Source: JBGSPQ01 sp041738505
GTDB lineage: Bacteria; Patescibacteriota; Gracilibacteria; UBA1369
Assembly (NCBI GenBank): GCA_041738505.1
Contig: JBGSPQ010000024.1
Location: 1-48,641 of the forward strand
Length of the DNA: 48,641 nucleotides
Reading direction: 5' to 3'
Part shown: positions 16,204 to 24,390 of the stretch, piece after piece
How the letters are laid out: each line of letters starts with the position of its first letter
Numbering within the stretch: position 1 is the first letter of the stretch
Translations under genes and position numbers: made by a program
The notes under the pieces: model-generated
The model's input: only the letters and a program-made list of their open reading frames with translations
Told to the model about the DNA's origin: nothing
The model's database searches: none

Positions 16204-17486
16204 ATAAAGAACATCGCCTGCCCCTGGTAAAACGAATAAAAAAAGTGATCAAAAAGGAAAATTATTAAAAAAATCGTCAAAATCGAAAGCTGAATCACAG
16301 CAAAATTTTTATCCTCTCCGGATCCCCTCATAAAACTTATAAGTAGAGAGTAAAAAAGATATCCAAGCAACATTAAAAAAATCATCGCCGAAATCAGACC
16401 TGCCTCTGCGGCTATAAGAAGATAGACATTATGCACGGGCTGCATGCTCCACGGCGCAAGTTTGGCGGTGACATAATCCTGCATGATTAACGTAAAATGC
16501 CCCAAACCCACACCCAGCGGATTTTCCGATAAAATATTTTTGCTAATTTGAAGATACTGCATCCTTTCAACTCCCGCGGTATCTTCGCTCCCCACCAATA
16601 AACGACTCAATACAGGTTCTTCCAGATTAAACGCAACCACAATCAACAAAAAAACGCTAAACCAGAGCAAAATCTGTTTAACGGGAAGCTTTTTGTTTGA
16701 TATGGAAAAATAGATAAGAAAAGCTCCGCCGAATGCGATAAAAGCGCTTCTGGAAAAGGTAAAAACCAATGCAATCAGCAACACCGAAGCCGCAGTCAAA
16801 TACAGCCACATGTTTTTTCTGTAGCTGTGATAAATCCAAAACAGTGCGATAACCAAAAAACCCGCCAAAAAATTGGGGTGCAGGAAAGTACCATAAGCCC
16901 GAATGACCTTGCCTCCTCCAATATTCATTTTCGCAACACCCGGGACATCGGCGGAAATATTTGATTCACCCAAAAACCCAAGCCCCACGGACGACTGAAA
17001 AAGATATTGCTCAATGGCAATGAATGCCTGAATAAGAAGCGCATAAATAAAGAAATTCATGACATCGAACCTTCCGGCAGCACCGTTAACCAATAAAAAG
17101 TAGAGAATCAAAAACTCCAAATAACGAAATGAAAACAATAAAACCAGTACATTTTCCTCCGCGGCAAAAATACTGAAAATTAAAGACAGAACATACAAAA
17201 GAATCAATAAAGAAATTATCGGATCCCCGGGGTATACTTGTTTAACCTCTTTTTTATAGACCGCCAGCCCAAAAAAAACCGCCGCCAACAAAATCAAAAT
17301 ATCACCCGCGTAAATAAAAAAAGATGCGTACTCATTAAAATTGCCCGTAATCAGATAAGTACCGTTAAAAATCAATGTCCTGATCTGAAAAGGCAGAACC
17401 AATATAAAAAGCTTGAGACAAAACGATGACAATTTCAGGAAAGAAACATCACTCAAAGTCGCGCTTAAACGTTCTTTAATCATCAT
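16143..17486 (-). CDS. O-antigen ligase/polymerase family membrane protein
   Basis: 447 residues, about 11-12 predicted membrane helices. Wzy_C family marks are 'GTFLHPNFLAGF', 'FTFSRSAFIA' and the periplasmic 'PVHNVYLLIAAEAGL', with the His typical of WaaL-type ligases. Such proteins ligate or polymerise undecaprenyl-linked sugars, or attach sugars to proteins, on the outside face. It follows a sugar-binding-type lipoprotein and a GT2 gene, suggesting a surface-glycan operon. It ends in UGA inside fmt, giving a 61-base tail-to-tail antisense overlap. Which polymer it acts on is unknown. Confidence 0.9.
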   Translation of the reverse strand: MMIKERLSATLSDVSFLKLSSFCLKLFILVLPFQIRTLIFNGTYLITGNFNEYASFFIYAGDILILLAAVFFGLAVYKKEVKQVYPGDPIISLLILLYVLSLIFSIFAAEENVLVLLFSFRYLEFLILYFLLVNGAAGRFDVMNFFIYALLIQAFIAIEQYLFQSSVGLGFLGESNISADVPGVAKMNIGGGKVIRAYGTFLHPNFLAGFLVIALFWIYHSYRKNMWLYLTAASVLLIALVFTFSRSAFIAFGGAFLIYFSISNKKLPVKQILLWFSVFLLIVVAFNLEEPVLSRLLVGSEDTAGVERMQYLQISKNILSENPLGVGLGHFTLIMQDYVTAKLAPWSMQPVHNVYLLIAAEAGLISAMIFLMLLGYLFYSLLISFMRGSGEDKNFAVIQLSILTIFLIIFLFDHFFYSFYQGQAMFFIYLALSSSLTSRFLLPSRKS

Positions 17487-17502
17487 CGTTATACAAAAAC
17501 CG

Positions 17503-18933
17503 CTAATTGATAACCGGGGCCGGCGTAATCATTCCCTCCGCCGGAAGCAGAGCATTAATCTCCTCTTCCGCTATCCTGACCGCGTCGGTTACGGACACTG
17601 TCGCCAGAACGGAATCCACAGCCTTGCTAAAGATTCCCGAATACTTCGCATAATCATAAATCGGCATGCTTTCCGCATAACCGATCTGCTCAGCAAAAAC
17701 CCCATATACCGGATCCTTCATTTGGTCTTCAATCATATCCCTTCTGCTTGTGGGTCTGTGAGTTTTTTCGTTGTAATACTGCAGGTTCTCTTTATTGCTC
17801 ATAAAAACCAGAAAATCCCAGGCCTCTTGAGGATGAGCTGAAGTCCGGCTGACCGTTTCGGCGAAATAATTGGCATAAGCATCACGCTTTTCGGTTGAAG
17901 TTGCGGGATCATTTACCTGCGGCACCGGAGCAATACCTACATTATTCAAACTGATGGTATTGACTCCCTTTCCTTCAAGATCTTTGATCTGCGTCGCAAG
18001 CTGATCGTATAAATAAGAATAGCCGAAAATCATCACTACTTTTCCCCTGGCAAAAGCCTCCAACTCTTTTGTCGCCGAGTTTACATCCGAAATATACTGA
18101 TTCCAGGAATAATTTTTATTTGCCGGAAGAGCAAAACTCGTATACAGCCCCAACGCCTCTGCCGCGGGACTGACACTTACTCCGGTCGCCGTCCCCGTTC
18201 TCTGGCGTGAAAATTCGGCTTTGGACATATTGTCATTATAGAAATCAATTCCGTGTTGAAGCATCAGCATCAATAAAATATCCGTTGATCTCGCAATATT
18301 ATCCGATCTGCCCATGGCAATTCCAGCCTGTTCAAAACGCTCAAAACTTTGATCCTTTTTAGTCAGCAGAAAAACATCCTCCTGAAGTTCCGCCCACGTT
18401 GCCGGAGGTTTGCCTCTGGACGGAATCTTGTCTTCATAAGCTGCTTTATTGTAATAAAGAGCCAGCGTATCAACCATCATGGGGATTCCATATACCTTTT
18501 CCACCCCGTCCGCGGGATCGCTGAAAATCATATCATTGGCTGCCACATTAACAAAAGTATCCCTGAAAACCTGCGGTGAAACAAAATCAACGGGAGCCGG
18601 AGCCAACTTCTTCTTATTGGGCAGAATCCAGTAATTAGGCGCCGAAAAAATATCCGGCCCCTCCCCTTCCGCAAGTTCATTAACAATCAGATTCTGGTAC
18701 TCCTCCAAATCGGTAAATTTCCGATATGTTATCTGTACATTGGAATGCGTTGACTGATATTGCTGAATAAGAGGTCTGATAACATCCTCGTCATCATACA
18801 TTCTGTAATAAACCAGTTTTACCGGCTCAAGCTTGTCCGTTAGTTGAGGCTCTTCTTTCTTGAAACAACCTGTCATTGAACTCGCCAACAAAGTCATTAG
18901 CAAGCCGGCGGCAAATATTCTTTTTTTAAACAT
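17503..18933 (-). CDS. Extracellular solute-binding lipoprotein, family 1 (sugar type)
   Basis: 476 residues. A lipoprotein signal ends at C23 ('SSMTGC'). The mature part looks like family 1 ABC binding proteins: 'VKLVYYRMYDDEDVIRPLI', 'GEGPDIFSAP', 'YGIPMMVDTLALYYNK' and the late 'AQEAWDFLVFMS'-type helix ('PQEAWDFLVFMSNKEN'). Family members bind oligosaccharides or glycerol-phosphate compounds outside the membrane and feed an ABC permease. No permease or ATPase gene lies nearby; the neighbours are a GT2 enzyme and a glycan ligase, so a non-transport role in glycan binding is possible. It is 16 bases upstream of the ligase gene. Confidence 0.9.
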   Translation of the reverse strand: MFKKRIFAAGLLMTLLASSMTGCFKKEEPQLTDKLEPVKLVYYRMYDDEDVIRPLIQQYQSTHSNVQITYRKFTDLEEYQNLIVNELAEGEGPDIFSAPNYWILPNKKKLAPAPVDFVSPQVFRDTFVNVAANDMIFSDPADGVEKVYGIPMMVDTLALYYNKAAYEDKIPSRGKPPATWAELQEDVFLLTKKDQSFERFEQAGIAMGRSDNIARSTDILLMLMLQHGIDFYNDNMSKAEFSRQRTGTATGVSVSPAAEALGLYTSFALPANKNYSWNQYISDVNSATKELEAFARGKVVMIFGYSYLYDQLATQIKDLEGKGVNTISLNNVGIAPVPQVNDPATSTEKRDAYANYFAETVSRTSAHPQEAWDFLVFMSNKENLQYYNEKTHRPTSRRDMIEDQMKDPVYGVFAEQIGYAESMPIYDYAKYSGIFSKAVDSVLATVSVTDAVRIAEEEINALLPAEGMITPAPVIN

Positions 18934-18962
18934 AATATCGATAAAATAAATAATGTTTTTTT

Positions 18963-19898
18963 TTAATTATAAGATAATGACGGAGACTCTTTAAGTCCTT
19001 CCAAAAAATACTTTTTTGAAAGCGCATAATAATACATGGAAGAACACTTTCCCTGAGTCAAATTTCTAAGACATTTAAATAAAAATATAAATATACCGGA
19101 TGATAATAATTGAAAAATTAATTTCTTCCAGACTGGAGGTACCTTATTTAATTCGGGATATTTTTTATGAATGATATGAGCCGCCGCTCCTATACTCCGC
19201 ATTCTTGAAGCCATTCCCTCCTCGGTCATGACATGATCATGGTAACCAATCGCCTTCGGATTATAATAAATCTTCAGGCCAACTCTTTTAAAAAGCCTGT
19301 AACCCAGCTCAATATCCTCCCACCCATAACCTGAAAAAGAGGGATCAAAAGGATATTTTTCCAACAGTGACTTTTTTAAAGAAAGATTGGAAGTGTAAAA
19401 AAAATTATAATCCGCCTCCGATTTTCCCTTGAGCTTTTCATAAGCAAATTGATGCCCTCCGAATTTTCCCATAATGGAAGAACCGTTGGTCAGCCACTGC
19501 ATATAATTCGTCAATGTAAGTTTTGGATGCCATGTGGTAAACCCCAATACGGCTTCATTCTCGCCGGCATGCCTTAAATGCATCCTCAAATGCTCTTCCA
19601 GAAAGTCCTTCCTGACAATAATATCGTCTTGATTTAAAACTATAATTTTACCGCAGGCCATTGCCACACCCGTATTCCGGGCCACACCCTGTCCCTGATT
19701 TTCCTGCCGGACATATTTCAAATTAAAATCATTTTTCATAAAAGAGCTGACAACGCTTTTCGTCTCATCGCGGCTTCCATCATCAACAACAATAACCTCA
19801 AATCTATCAAGAGGAAGAGTCTGCCGTAAAAGAGCCCTCAGGCAATCCCCGAGAACTCTTTTACGATTATATGTGGGTATAATTACACTAATAAGCAT
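18963..19898 (-). CDS. Family 2 glycosyltransferase
   Basis: 311 residues, a GT-A fold enzyme. The start 'ISVIIPTYNR' and 'EVIVVDDGSRDET' form the nucleotide-sugar site. The metal-binding DxD equivalent is 'LNQDDIIV'. Later 'FSGYGWEDIELGYRLFKRG'-like residues ('YGWEDIELGYRL') are the ED motif seen in chain-elongating GT2 enzymes. 'YHDHVMT' follows. It has a basic, hydrophobic C-terminal part that may lie on the membrane. Donor and acceptor are unknown. It is first of a three-gene glycan group (GT2, binding lipoprotein, ligase). Confidence 0.92.
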   Translation of the reverse strand: MLISVIIPTYNRKRVLGDCLRALLRQTLPLDRFEVIVVDDGSRDETKSVVSSFMKNDFNLKYVRQENQGQGVARNTGVAMACGKIIVLNQDDIIVRKDFLEEHLRMHLRHAGENEAVLGFTTWHPKLTLTNYMQWLTNGSSIMGKFGGHQFAYEKLKGKSEADYNFFYTSNLSLKKSLLEKYPFDPSFSGYGWEDIELGYRLFKRVGLKIYYNPKAIGYHDHVMTEEGMASRMRSIGAAAHIIHKKYPELNKVPPVWKKLIFQLLSSGIFIFLFKCLRNLTQGKCSSMYYYALSKKYFLEGLKESPSLSYN

Positions 19899-19940
19899 AT
19901 ATACCCGATTTTACCCCGATTCCGCTCATTAATTCAACTT

Positions 19941-20318
19941 TTATGAGGGAACTTCCACCAGATTAATCATTTCCGACTCCTTATTCTTCTTGTAAGTGAT
20001 GAAATTTATGTTGTCGGCAACAATTTCGGTGGCTTTTCTTTCTTTACCTTCAGCATCCTTGTAAACATAGTTGGACAAACGTCCTTCCAGGTATACACCG
20101 GAACCTTTGGATAAATTTTTGGCGATATTCTCACCCAACTTGCGCCACGCCACGACGCTGTGGAAATCCGCAAACTCCTTTTTCTCCCCTTCGGGAGTCA
20201 TCCAGTCGCGGTTGGTGGCGATCTTGAATTTGGTCACGGGAATTCCGCTGACCGTTGTCTTAAGTTCGGGATCCGTCGCCAGGTATCCCATAACTATGAC
20301 CTTGTTTACACTTCTCAT
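19941..20318 (-). CDS. ssb: Single-stranded DNA-binding protein lacking the acidic C-terminal tip
   Basis: 125 residues. The OB-fold is clear: 'VNKVIVMGYLATDPEL', 'FKIATNRDW', 'DFHSVVAWRKLGENIAKNLSKGSGVYLEGRL' and 'TEIVADNINFI'. Typical bacterial SSBs have a disordered tail ending in DDDIPF that recruits repair and replication partners. This protein stops soon after the OB-fold with 'LVEVPS' and has no such tip. The genome may have a second, standard SSB elsewhere. It is divergent from ribE and 42 bases upstream of the GT2 gene. Confidence 0.93.
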   Translation of the reverse strand: MRSVNKVIVMGYLATDPELKTTVSGIPVTKFKIATNRDWMTPEGEKKEFADFHSVVAWRKLGENIAKNLSKGSGVYLEGRLSNYVYKDAEGKERKATEIVADNINFITYKKNKESEMINLVEVPS

Positions 20319-20377
20319 AGTAAACTGGTTTAAGAAATAAGTATTTCAACCATAACCGCCCGACATTAAAGATTTCT

Positions 20378-20397
20378 AAATTTTTGCTTAAAAATTT
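20378..20397. repeat. AT-only inverted repeat in the ssb-ribE divergent region
   Basis: AAATTTTT (20378-20385) and AAAAATTT (20390-20397) form a perfect 8-bp inverted repeat around GCTT, in the 145-base gap between divergent ssb and ribE. It could bind a regulator or simply reflect AT richness. No FMN riboswitch is recognisable in the gap. Confidence 0.35.
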
Positions 20398-20463
20398 TCG
20401 CCCTCCTCCGTGTTGACTTTAAAGCCCATATAAAGAAAAATAGCTCCGGTTCTAATCATTCAT

Positions 20464-21099
20464 ATGTTTAACGGAATAATCAGAAACAAGGGAGTAATAA
20501 AAAAAGTTTCGGGAGACAAAGATTTGTCGATTCTGGAAATTACCTTTTCCGACCCAGATGATAAATTGAAGAAAGGCGATTCAATAGCGGTGGATGGCGT
20601 ATGTCTGACTGTTAAGGAAATCCCGGCAGACAATTTTACCGTTGAAGTCATGCCCGAAACACTGCAAAGAACAATTATTGATTCATATGTCGCGGGCACG
20701 GAGGTGAATCTTGAATTACCTCTTAAAATAGGGGAAAGATTGGACGGACATTTCACCGGCGGACACATAGATTACGTGGGAACCGTTAAAGAAGTGGTGG
20801 AATTAAAAAAATCTGCAAACCTGATAATTGACATCCCTCCCGACTATAGAAAATATTTTGCCATAAAAGGATCTGTAGCCGTAAATGGAGTCAGCCTGAC
20901 CATCGGCGGCCTGGATAGCGGCACTTTTACCGTTTGCATAATTCCGCAGACTCTTGATGTAACCAATCTCGGAAATCTTAAAAAAGGAGACAAAGTAAAC
21001 ATTGAAACAGACATGTTTGCAAGATATATAGATTCATTGCTTGAAAGCAAAGAGAATCAAATCTCATACGCCTTTCTTAAAGAAAGAAATTTTATTTAA
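20464..21099 (+). CDS. ribE: Riboflavin synthase, alpha subunit
   Basis: 211 residues. The enzyme dismutates two 6,7-dimethyl-8-ribityllumazines to riboflavin. It has two lumazine-binding barrels. The first begins 'MFNGII' (family MFTGII), with 'DSIAVDGVCLTV' and 'MPETLQRT'. The junction is 'GERLDGHFTGGHIDYVG', and the second barrel has 'GSVAVNGVSLTIGG' and 'IPQTLDVTNL'. The C-terminal helix that trimerises the protein is present. It is 6 bases upstream of ribH and forms an operon with it; no ribA, ribB or ribD gene is in the window. Confidence 0.96.
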   Translation: MFNGIIRNKGVIKKVSGDKDLSILEITFSDPDDKLKKGDSIAVDGVCLTVKEIPADNFTVEVMPETLQRTIIDSYVAGTEVNLELPLKIGERLDGHFTGGHIDYVGTVKEVVELKKSANLIIDIPPDYRKYFAIKGSVAVNGVSLTIGGLDSGTFTVCIIPQTLDVTNLGNLKKGDKVNIETDMFARYIDSLLESKENQISYAFLKERNFI

Positions 21100-21105
21100 A
21101 ATTCC

Positions 21106-21579
21106 ATGAAAATAAACAGGTCTATGATCGGCGCAAACTCAAAACAAAACAAAAAACTCAAAATCGCCGTTATTTTCAGCCTGTTTAATTCCTCGATCGG
21201 CAACAAGCTTCTTAAAAGCACAGTGGAAAATCTCATAAGACTTGGTGTGACAGAAAAAAACATCCATGTTTTTAACGTCCCCGGAGCATTGGAAATTCCT
21301 CTGGCCGCGCACAAAATCTCACACAAAGGATACGACGCAATCATTGCCCTCGGAATCGTAATTAAGGGAGACACTTATCACTTTGAAATTGTCAGCGACG
21401 AATCGCACCGCGCACTGATGGATATTAGTCTTAAAAGAAAAATCCCGGTGGTTTTCGGGATAATCTGCGCCTACAGCGAAAAACAGGCTCGTGACAGAGC
21501 CGACGCGAAAAAAATGGATAAAGGACGGGAATTCGCGGAAACTGCGGTGGAAATGGCCAATTTTATGAAAAACGTGTAA
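21106..21579 (+). CDS. ribH: 6,7-Dimethyl-8-ribityllumazine synthase
   Basis: 157 residues. RibH condenses 5-amino-6-ribitylamino-uracil with dihydroxybutanone phosphate. Family marks are 'KIAVIFSLFNSSI', 'NVPGALEIPLAA' and 'ALGIVIKGDTYHFEIVSDES' with the catalytic His in the 'YHFE' segment, then 'PVVFGII'. The usual 'GVLT...' strand end is 'GIICAYSEKQA' here. The length and order are standard. It is the direct partner of the riboflavin synthase encoded just upstream. Confidence 0.96.
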   Translation: MKINRSMIGANSKQNKKLKIAVIFSLFNSSIGNKLLKSTVENLIRLGVTEKNIHVFNVPGALEIPLAAHKISHKGYDAIIALGIVIKGDTYHFEIVSDESHRALMDISLKRKIPVVFGIICAYSEKQARDRADAKKMDKGREFAETAVEMANFMKNV

Positions 21580-21581
21580 AA

Positions 21582-21587
21582 TATAAT
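21582..21587 (+). promoter_or_regulatory. Candidate -10 box of pgk
   Basis: A perfect TATAAT starts just after the ribH stop codon, 23 bases before the pgk ATG. The -35 region overlaps the end of ribH and is weak. pgk may therefore be transcribed both with rib genes and on its own. Confidence 0.4.
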
Positions 21588-21610
21588 GGAAATACTTAAC
21601 GCAAAAACAA

Positions 21611-22792
21611 ATGATTAAATCAATTAGAACCGCGGACACTAAAAACAAGCGCGTGCTAGTTAGAGTGGATTTTAATGTACCCATTGAAAACGGCAAAGTG
21701 GCGGACGACACCAGAATAATGGCAACACTGCCGACCATAAGATACCTGATTGACGATAACGCAAAAGTGATACTTGTAACTCATCTCGGCCGTCCGGGAG
21801 GCAAAAAAGTGGCAGAACTGAAACTTGATCCGGTAGCCGATTTCCTTTCCGAAATTCTGGGGAAGAAAGTATTAAAAAGCGATGAAAGTGTGGGACCCAC
21901 GGTTAAAAAAGCCATTGATGAAATGAATTTCGGAGACGTTATACTTTTGGAAAACATCCGCTTTCATAAAGAAGAGGAGAATAATGATCCTGAATTCGCA
22001 AAACAACTTGCCGATCTGGCTGACACATATATCGTGGATTCATTCGGCACATCCCATCGCAAACACGCTTCCACATACGGAGTTTCCAAGCACATCCCCG
22101 CCTATGCCGGCTTCCTTATGGAAAAAGAGGTGCTGACACTTACCGAATTGATGAAAAACACGCCACGACCGCTAACGCTGATTGTGGGAGGTGCAAAAAT
22201 TGATACAAAAATCGGCGTAATCAAGAATTTTTTAAATAAAGCCGATTACTTTTTGATCGGAGGAGGACTGGCAAACACATTTCTGGCCGCGCAAGGTTAC
22301 AATATGGGTAAATCGCTTTTCGAACCGGAAAAAATTGAACTGGCAAGAGAGATAATGATGGCAGCGGAAATGTTCCGCGACAAATTCATACTGCCCGAAG
22401 ATGCCATTGTAAGCGACAAAGCCGAAAAAAACACTAAAATTCTGGATCTGCCGGTAACGGACATAGAAGGCGACATGATGGTACTTGATTTGGGTGTCAA
22501 ATCCCGCGAAAAATTCGCGGAAGTTATTGCCATGTCAAAAACCATCATATGGAACGGACCGATGGGTCTTTACGAAAAAGAACCTTTTGAAAAAGGCACT
22601 CTATACATCGCGCAGGCGGTTTCGGAAGCCACACAAGCCAAAACAATAATCGGCGGAGGCGACACAATAGACGCCATCAAAAACTTTAAAATCAGATTGA
22701 ACAAATTCACACATGTTTCAACGGGTGGCGGAGCCATGCTTGAATTCCTGGAAGGATCACCTCTACCCGGAGTAGAAATTATCATGGGCTGA
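21611..22792 (+). CDS. pgk: Phosphoglycerate kinase
   Basis: 393 residues, the usual bacterial length. PGK makes ATP from 1,3-bisphosphoglycerate in glycolysis. Marks in order: 'VLVRVDFNVPI', 'VILVTHLGRPGG', 'IVDSFGTSHRKHAST' (the family has 'DAFG...HR'), 'PLTLIVGGAKIDTKI', 'IIWNGPMGLYE', 'IIGGGDT' and the C-terminal 'HVSTGGGAMLEFLEG'. It ends in UGA, 7 bases from convergent thrC; no terminator is visible between them. Confidence 0.97.
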   Translation: MIKSIRTADTKNKRVLVRVDFNVPIENGKVADDTRIMATLPTIRYLIDDNAKVILVTHLGRPGGKKVAELKLDPVADFLSEILGKKVLKSDESVGPTVKKAIDEMNFGDVILLENIRFHKEEENNDPEFAKQLADLADTYIVDSFGTSHRKHASTYGVSKHIPAYAGFLMEKEVLTLTELMKNTPRPLTLIVGGAKIDTKIGVIKNFLNKADYFLIGGGLANTFLAAQGYNMGKSLFEPEKIELAREIMMAAEMFRDKFILPEDAIVSDKAEKNTKILDLPVTDIEGDMMVLDLGVKSREKFAEVIAMSKTIIWNGPMGLYEKEPFEKGTLYIAQAVSEATQAKTIIGGGDTIDAIKNFKIRLNKFTHVSTGGGAMLEFLEGSPLPGVEIIMG

Positions 22793-22799
22793 GACACCG

Positions 22800-24011
22800 T
22801 TACCTGTGGACGGATTTGATATAACGGCTCACAACGGAGAAATCCGCTTCCAGCGTTTTTGGTACGGGAAGATTTTGCAATGGAGTCAAAGGATCTTTAA
22901 GCCCGTTCCCGGTTGCAATACAAACAATGTTTTCTTTTGAAGAAATCAATTTGCGTTTCTTTAGCTCCACCACCGCCGCAATCGCCAACGCCGATGACGG
23001 TTCCGTAAAAATTCCCTCCATACTCGCCAAATTCTTTTGTGCATCCAGCGCCTCTTTATCCGACACCGCAATCGCCGCACCACCCGATTCATAAACGGCT
23101 CTAAGCGCCAGCTTTCCATCCACAGGATCAGTCACCGCGACAGCGGAACAAACCGTATCCGCTTTTTCCCAACGTGAATAACATTTCTTTTTCTTATCAA
23201 ACGCCCGCACCAAAACGGCACATCCATCCGGTTGTACAATAAACATTTTCGGCATTTTTTTTATGAGCCCCATTTTCCCACACTCAACAAATCCCTTCCA
23301 AAGACCCGCAACGTGAGTTCCCGCCCCGGTAGGGACGATAACCGCATCCAATTCTCCCTTTTCCATCTGTTCAACCAACTCATAAGCCAGCAATTTCTGT
23401 CCTTCCCTTCTAAAAACATAATCCCCCACCTGATAAAGATTGTGATTATTCGCAATTTGTTCCGAGATTTCCACACATTCACTGTAATTCCCTTTAATTT
23501 TAATAACATGAGCCCCGTAAGACAAAATTTGAGACAATTTCCCAACCGGCGTGTCTTCCGGGACCAGAACATAAATTTTAAGACCGGCCTTTGAAGCATA
23601 AGCCGTGCAGGAAGCCGCCATATTGCCCGAGGAAGCAATAATGAGTGCCTTGGCGCCGGCCTCCAGAGCTTTCGTAATTTCCAAACTGCTGCCCCTGTCT
23701 TTAAAAACACCCGTCGGATTGGCACCTTCATTTTTCACATAAAGATTTGCAAATCCGTATTTAGCCCCAAGTGACGACACTTTATATAATGGAGTGTTGC
23801 CCTCTTTCAGGGTAACAAGCGATTTCACATCCTTTAGCGGCAAAAACCCTCGAAAACCCTTTGGCTTCTTCTTTAATAAGTCATCATATTCCACATCCAG
23901 AACACCGCCGCATTTTGGACATTTGGTATGAGATTTAAGCTCATCAATATCCGTGTCACAATCAACGCAGAAAAGTCTGTATCCCGGCCTGATTTTTCGA
24001 TCTTTAGTCAT
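22800..24011 (-). CDS. thrC: Threonine synthase with N-terminal zinc ribbon
   Basis: 403 residues. ThrC converts O-phosphohomoserine to threonine with PLP. A zinc ribbon formed by C15, C18, C31 and C34 comes first, as in class I/archaeal-type threonine synthases. The PLP lysine is K104 in 'NPTGVFKDRGS', and the phosphate loop is 'IASSGNMAASCTAYA' (the family has SSGN). 'ATGNGLKDP' is the usual C-terminal motif. The start overlaps the end of ridA by 8 bases. No other threonine-pathway genes are in the window. Confidence 0.95.
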   Translation of the reverse strand: MTKDRKIRPGYRLFCVDCDTDIDELKSHTKCPKCGGVLDVEYDDLLKKKPKGFRGFLPLKDVKSLVTLKEGNTPLYKVSSLGAKYGFANLYVKNEGANPTGVFKDRGSSLEITKALEAGAKALIIASSGNMAASCTAYASKAGLKIYVLVPEDTPVGKLSQILSYGAHVIKIKGNYSECVEISEQIANNHNLYQVGDYVFRREGQKLLAYELVEQMEKGELDAVIVPTGAGTHVAGLWKGFVECGKMGLIKKMPKMFIVQPDGCAVLVRAFDKKKKCYSRWEKADTVCSAVAVTDPVDGKLALRAVYESGGAAIAVSDKEALDAQKNLASMEGIFTEPSSALAIAAVVELKKRKLISSKENIVCIATGNGLKDPLTPLQNLPVPKTLEADFSVVSRYIKSVHR

Positions 24012-24381
24012 TGATTTCCGCTATACAATCTATTTCCACCAGCGCCTCCTTGGGAAGCCCGGCAACCGCCACCGTCGCCCGCGCCGGCCTGTGATCACCC
24101 AGTAAATCAGAATAAACCTTATTCATATCGGCAAAATCCCCCATATCCTTTAAATACACGGTTGTCTTTAAAATTCGATCAGGACCACTGCCGGATGCCT
24201 TTAAAACGGCAAAAAGATTTTTTAAAACCCGTTCTGTCTGTTCGAGAATACCACCTTCAACCATCATTCCTTCCTCATCCAGCGCAATTTTTCCCGAACA
24301 AAAAACCAGTCCACCCGCAGTTACCGCCTGACTGTACGGCCCCACCGCCTTTGGTGCTCCACCGGTGTTTATAAACTTCAT
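24004..24381 (-). CDS. ridA: RidA family enamine/imine deaminase
   Basis: 125 residues from the ATG at 24381. RidA hydrolyses reactive enamines and imines such as 2-aminoacrylate that leak from PLP enzymes. Marks are 'GPYSQAV', 'FCSGKIALDEEG', 'RVLKNLFAVL' and 'PARATVAVAGLPKEALVEIDCIA', where the Arg binds the substrate carboxylate. It overlaps thrC by 8 bases (ATGACTAA), so it is co-translated with a PLP enzyme, which fits a damage-control role. Confidence 0.95.
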   Translation of the reverse strand: MKFINTGGAPKAVGPYSQAVTAGGLVFCSGKIALDEEGMMVEGGILEQTERVLKNLFAVLKASGSGPDRILKTTVYLKDMGDFADMNKVYSDLLGDHRPARATVAVAGLPKEALVEIDCIAEIND

Positions 24382-24390
24382 AAGCAAATT

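Noticed and set aside
20319..20463. FMN riboswitch before ribE
   Set aside because: The conserved FMN aptamer segments are not present; only an AT-rich inverted repeat is seen.
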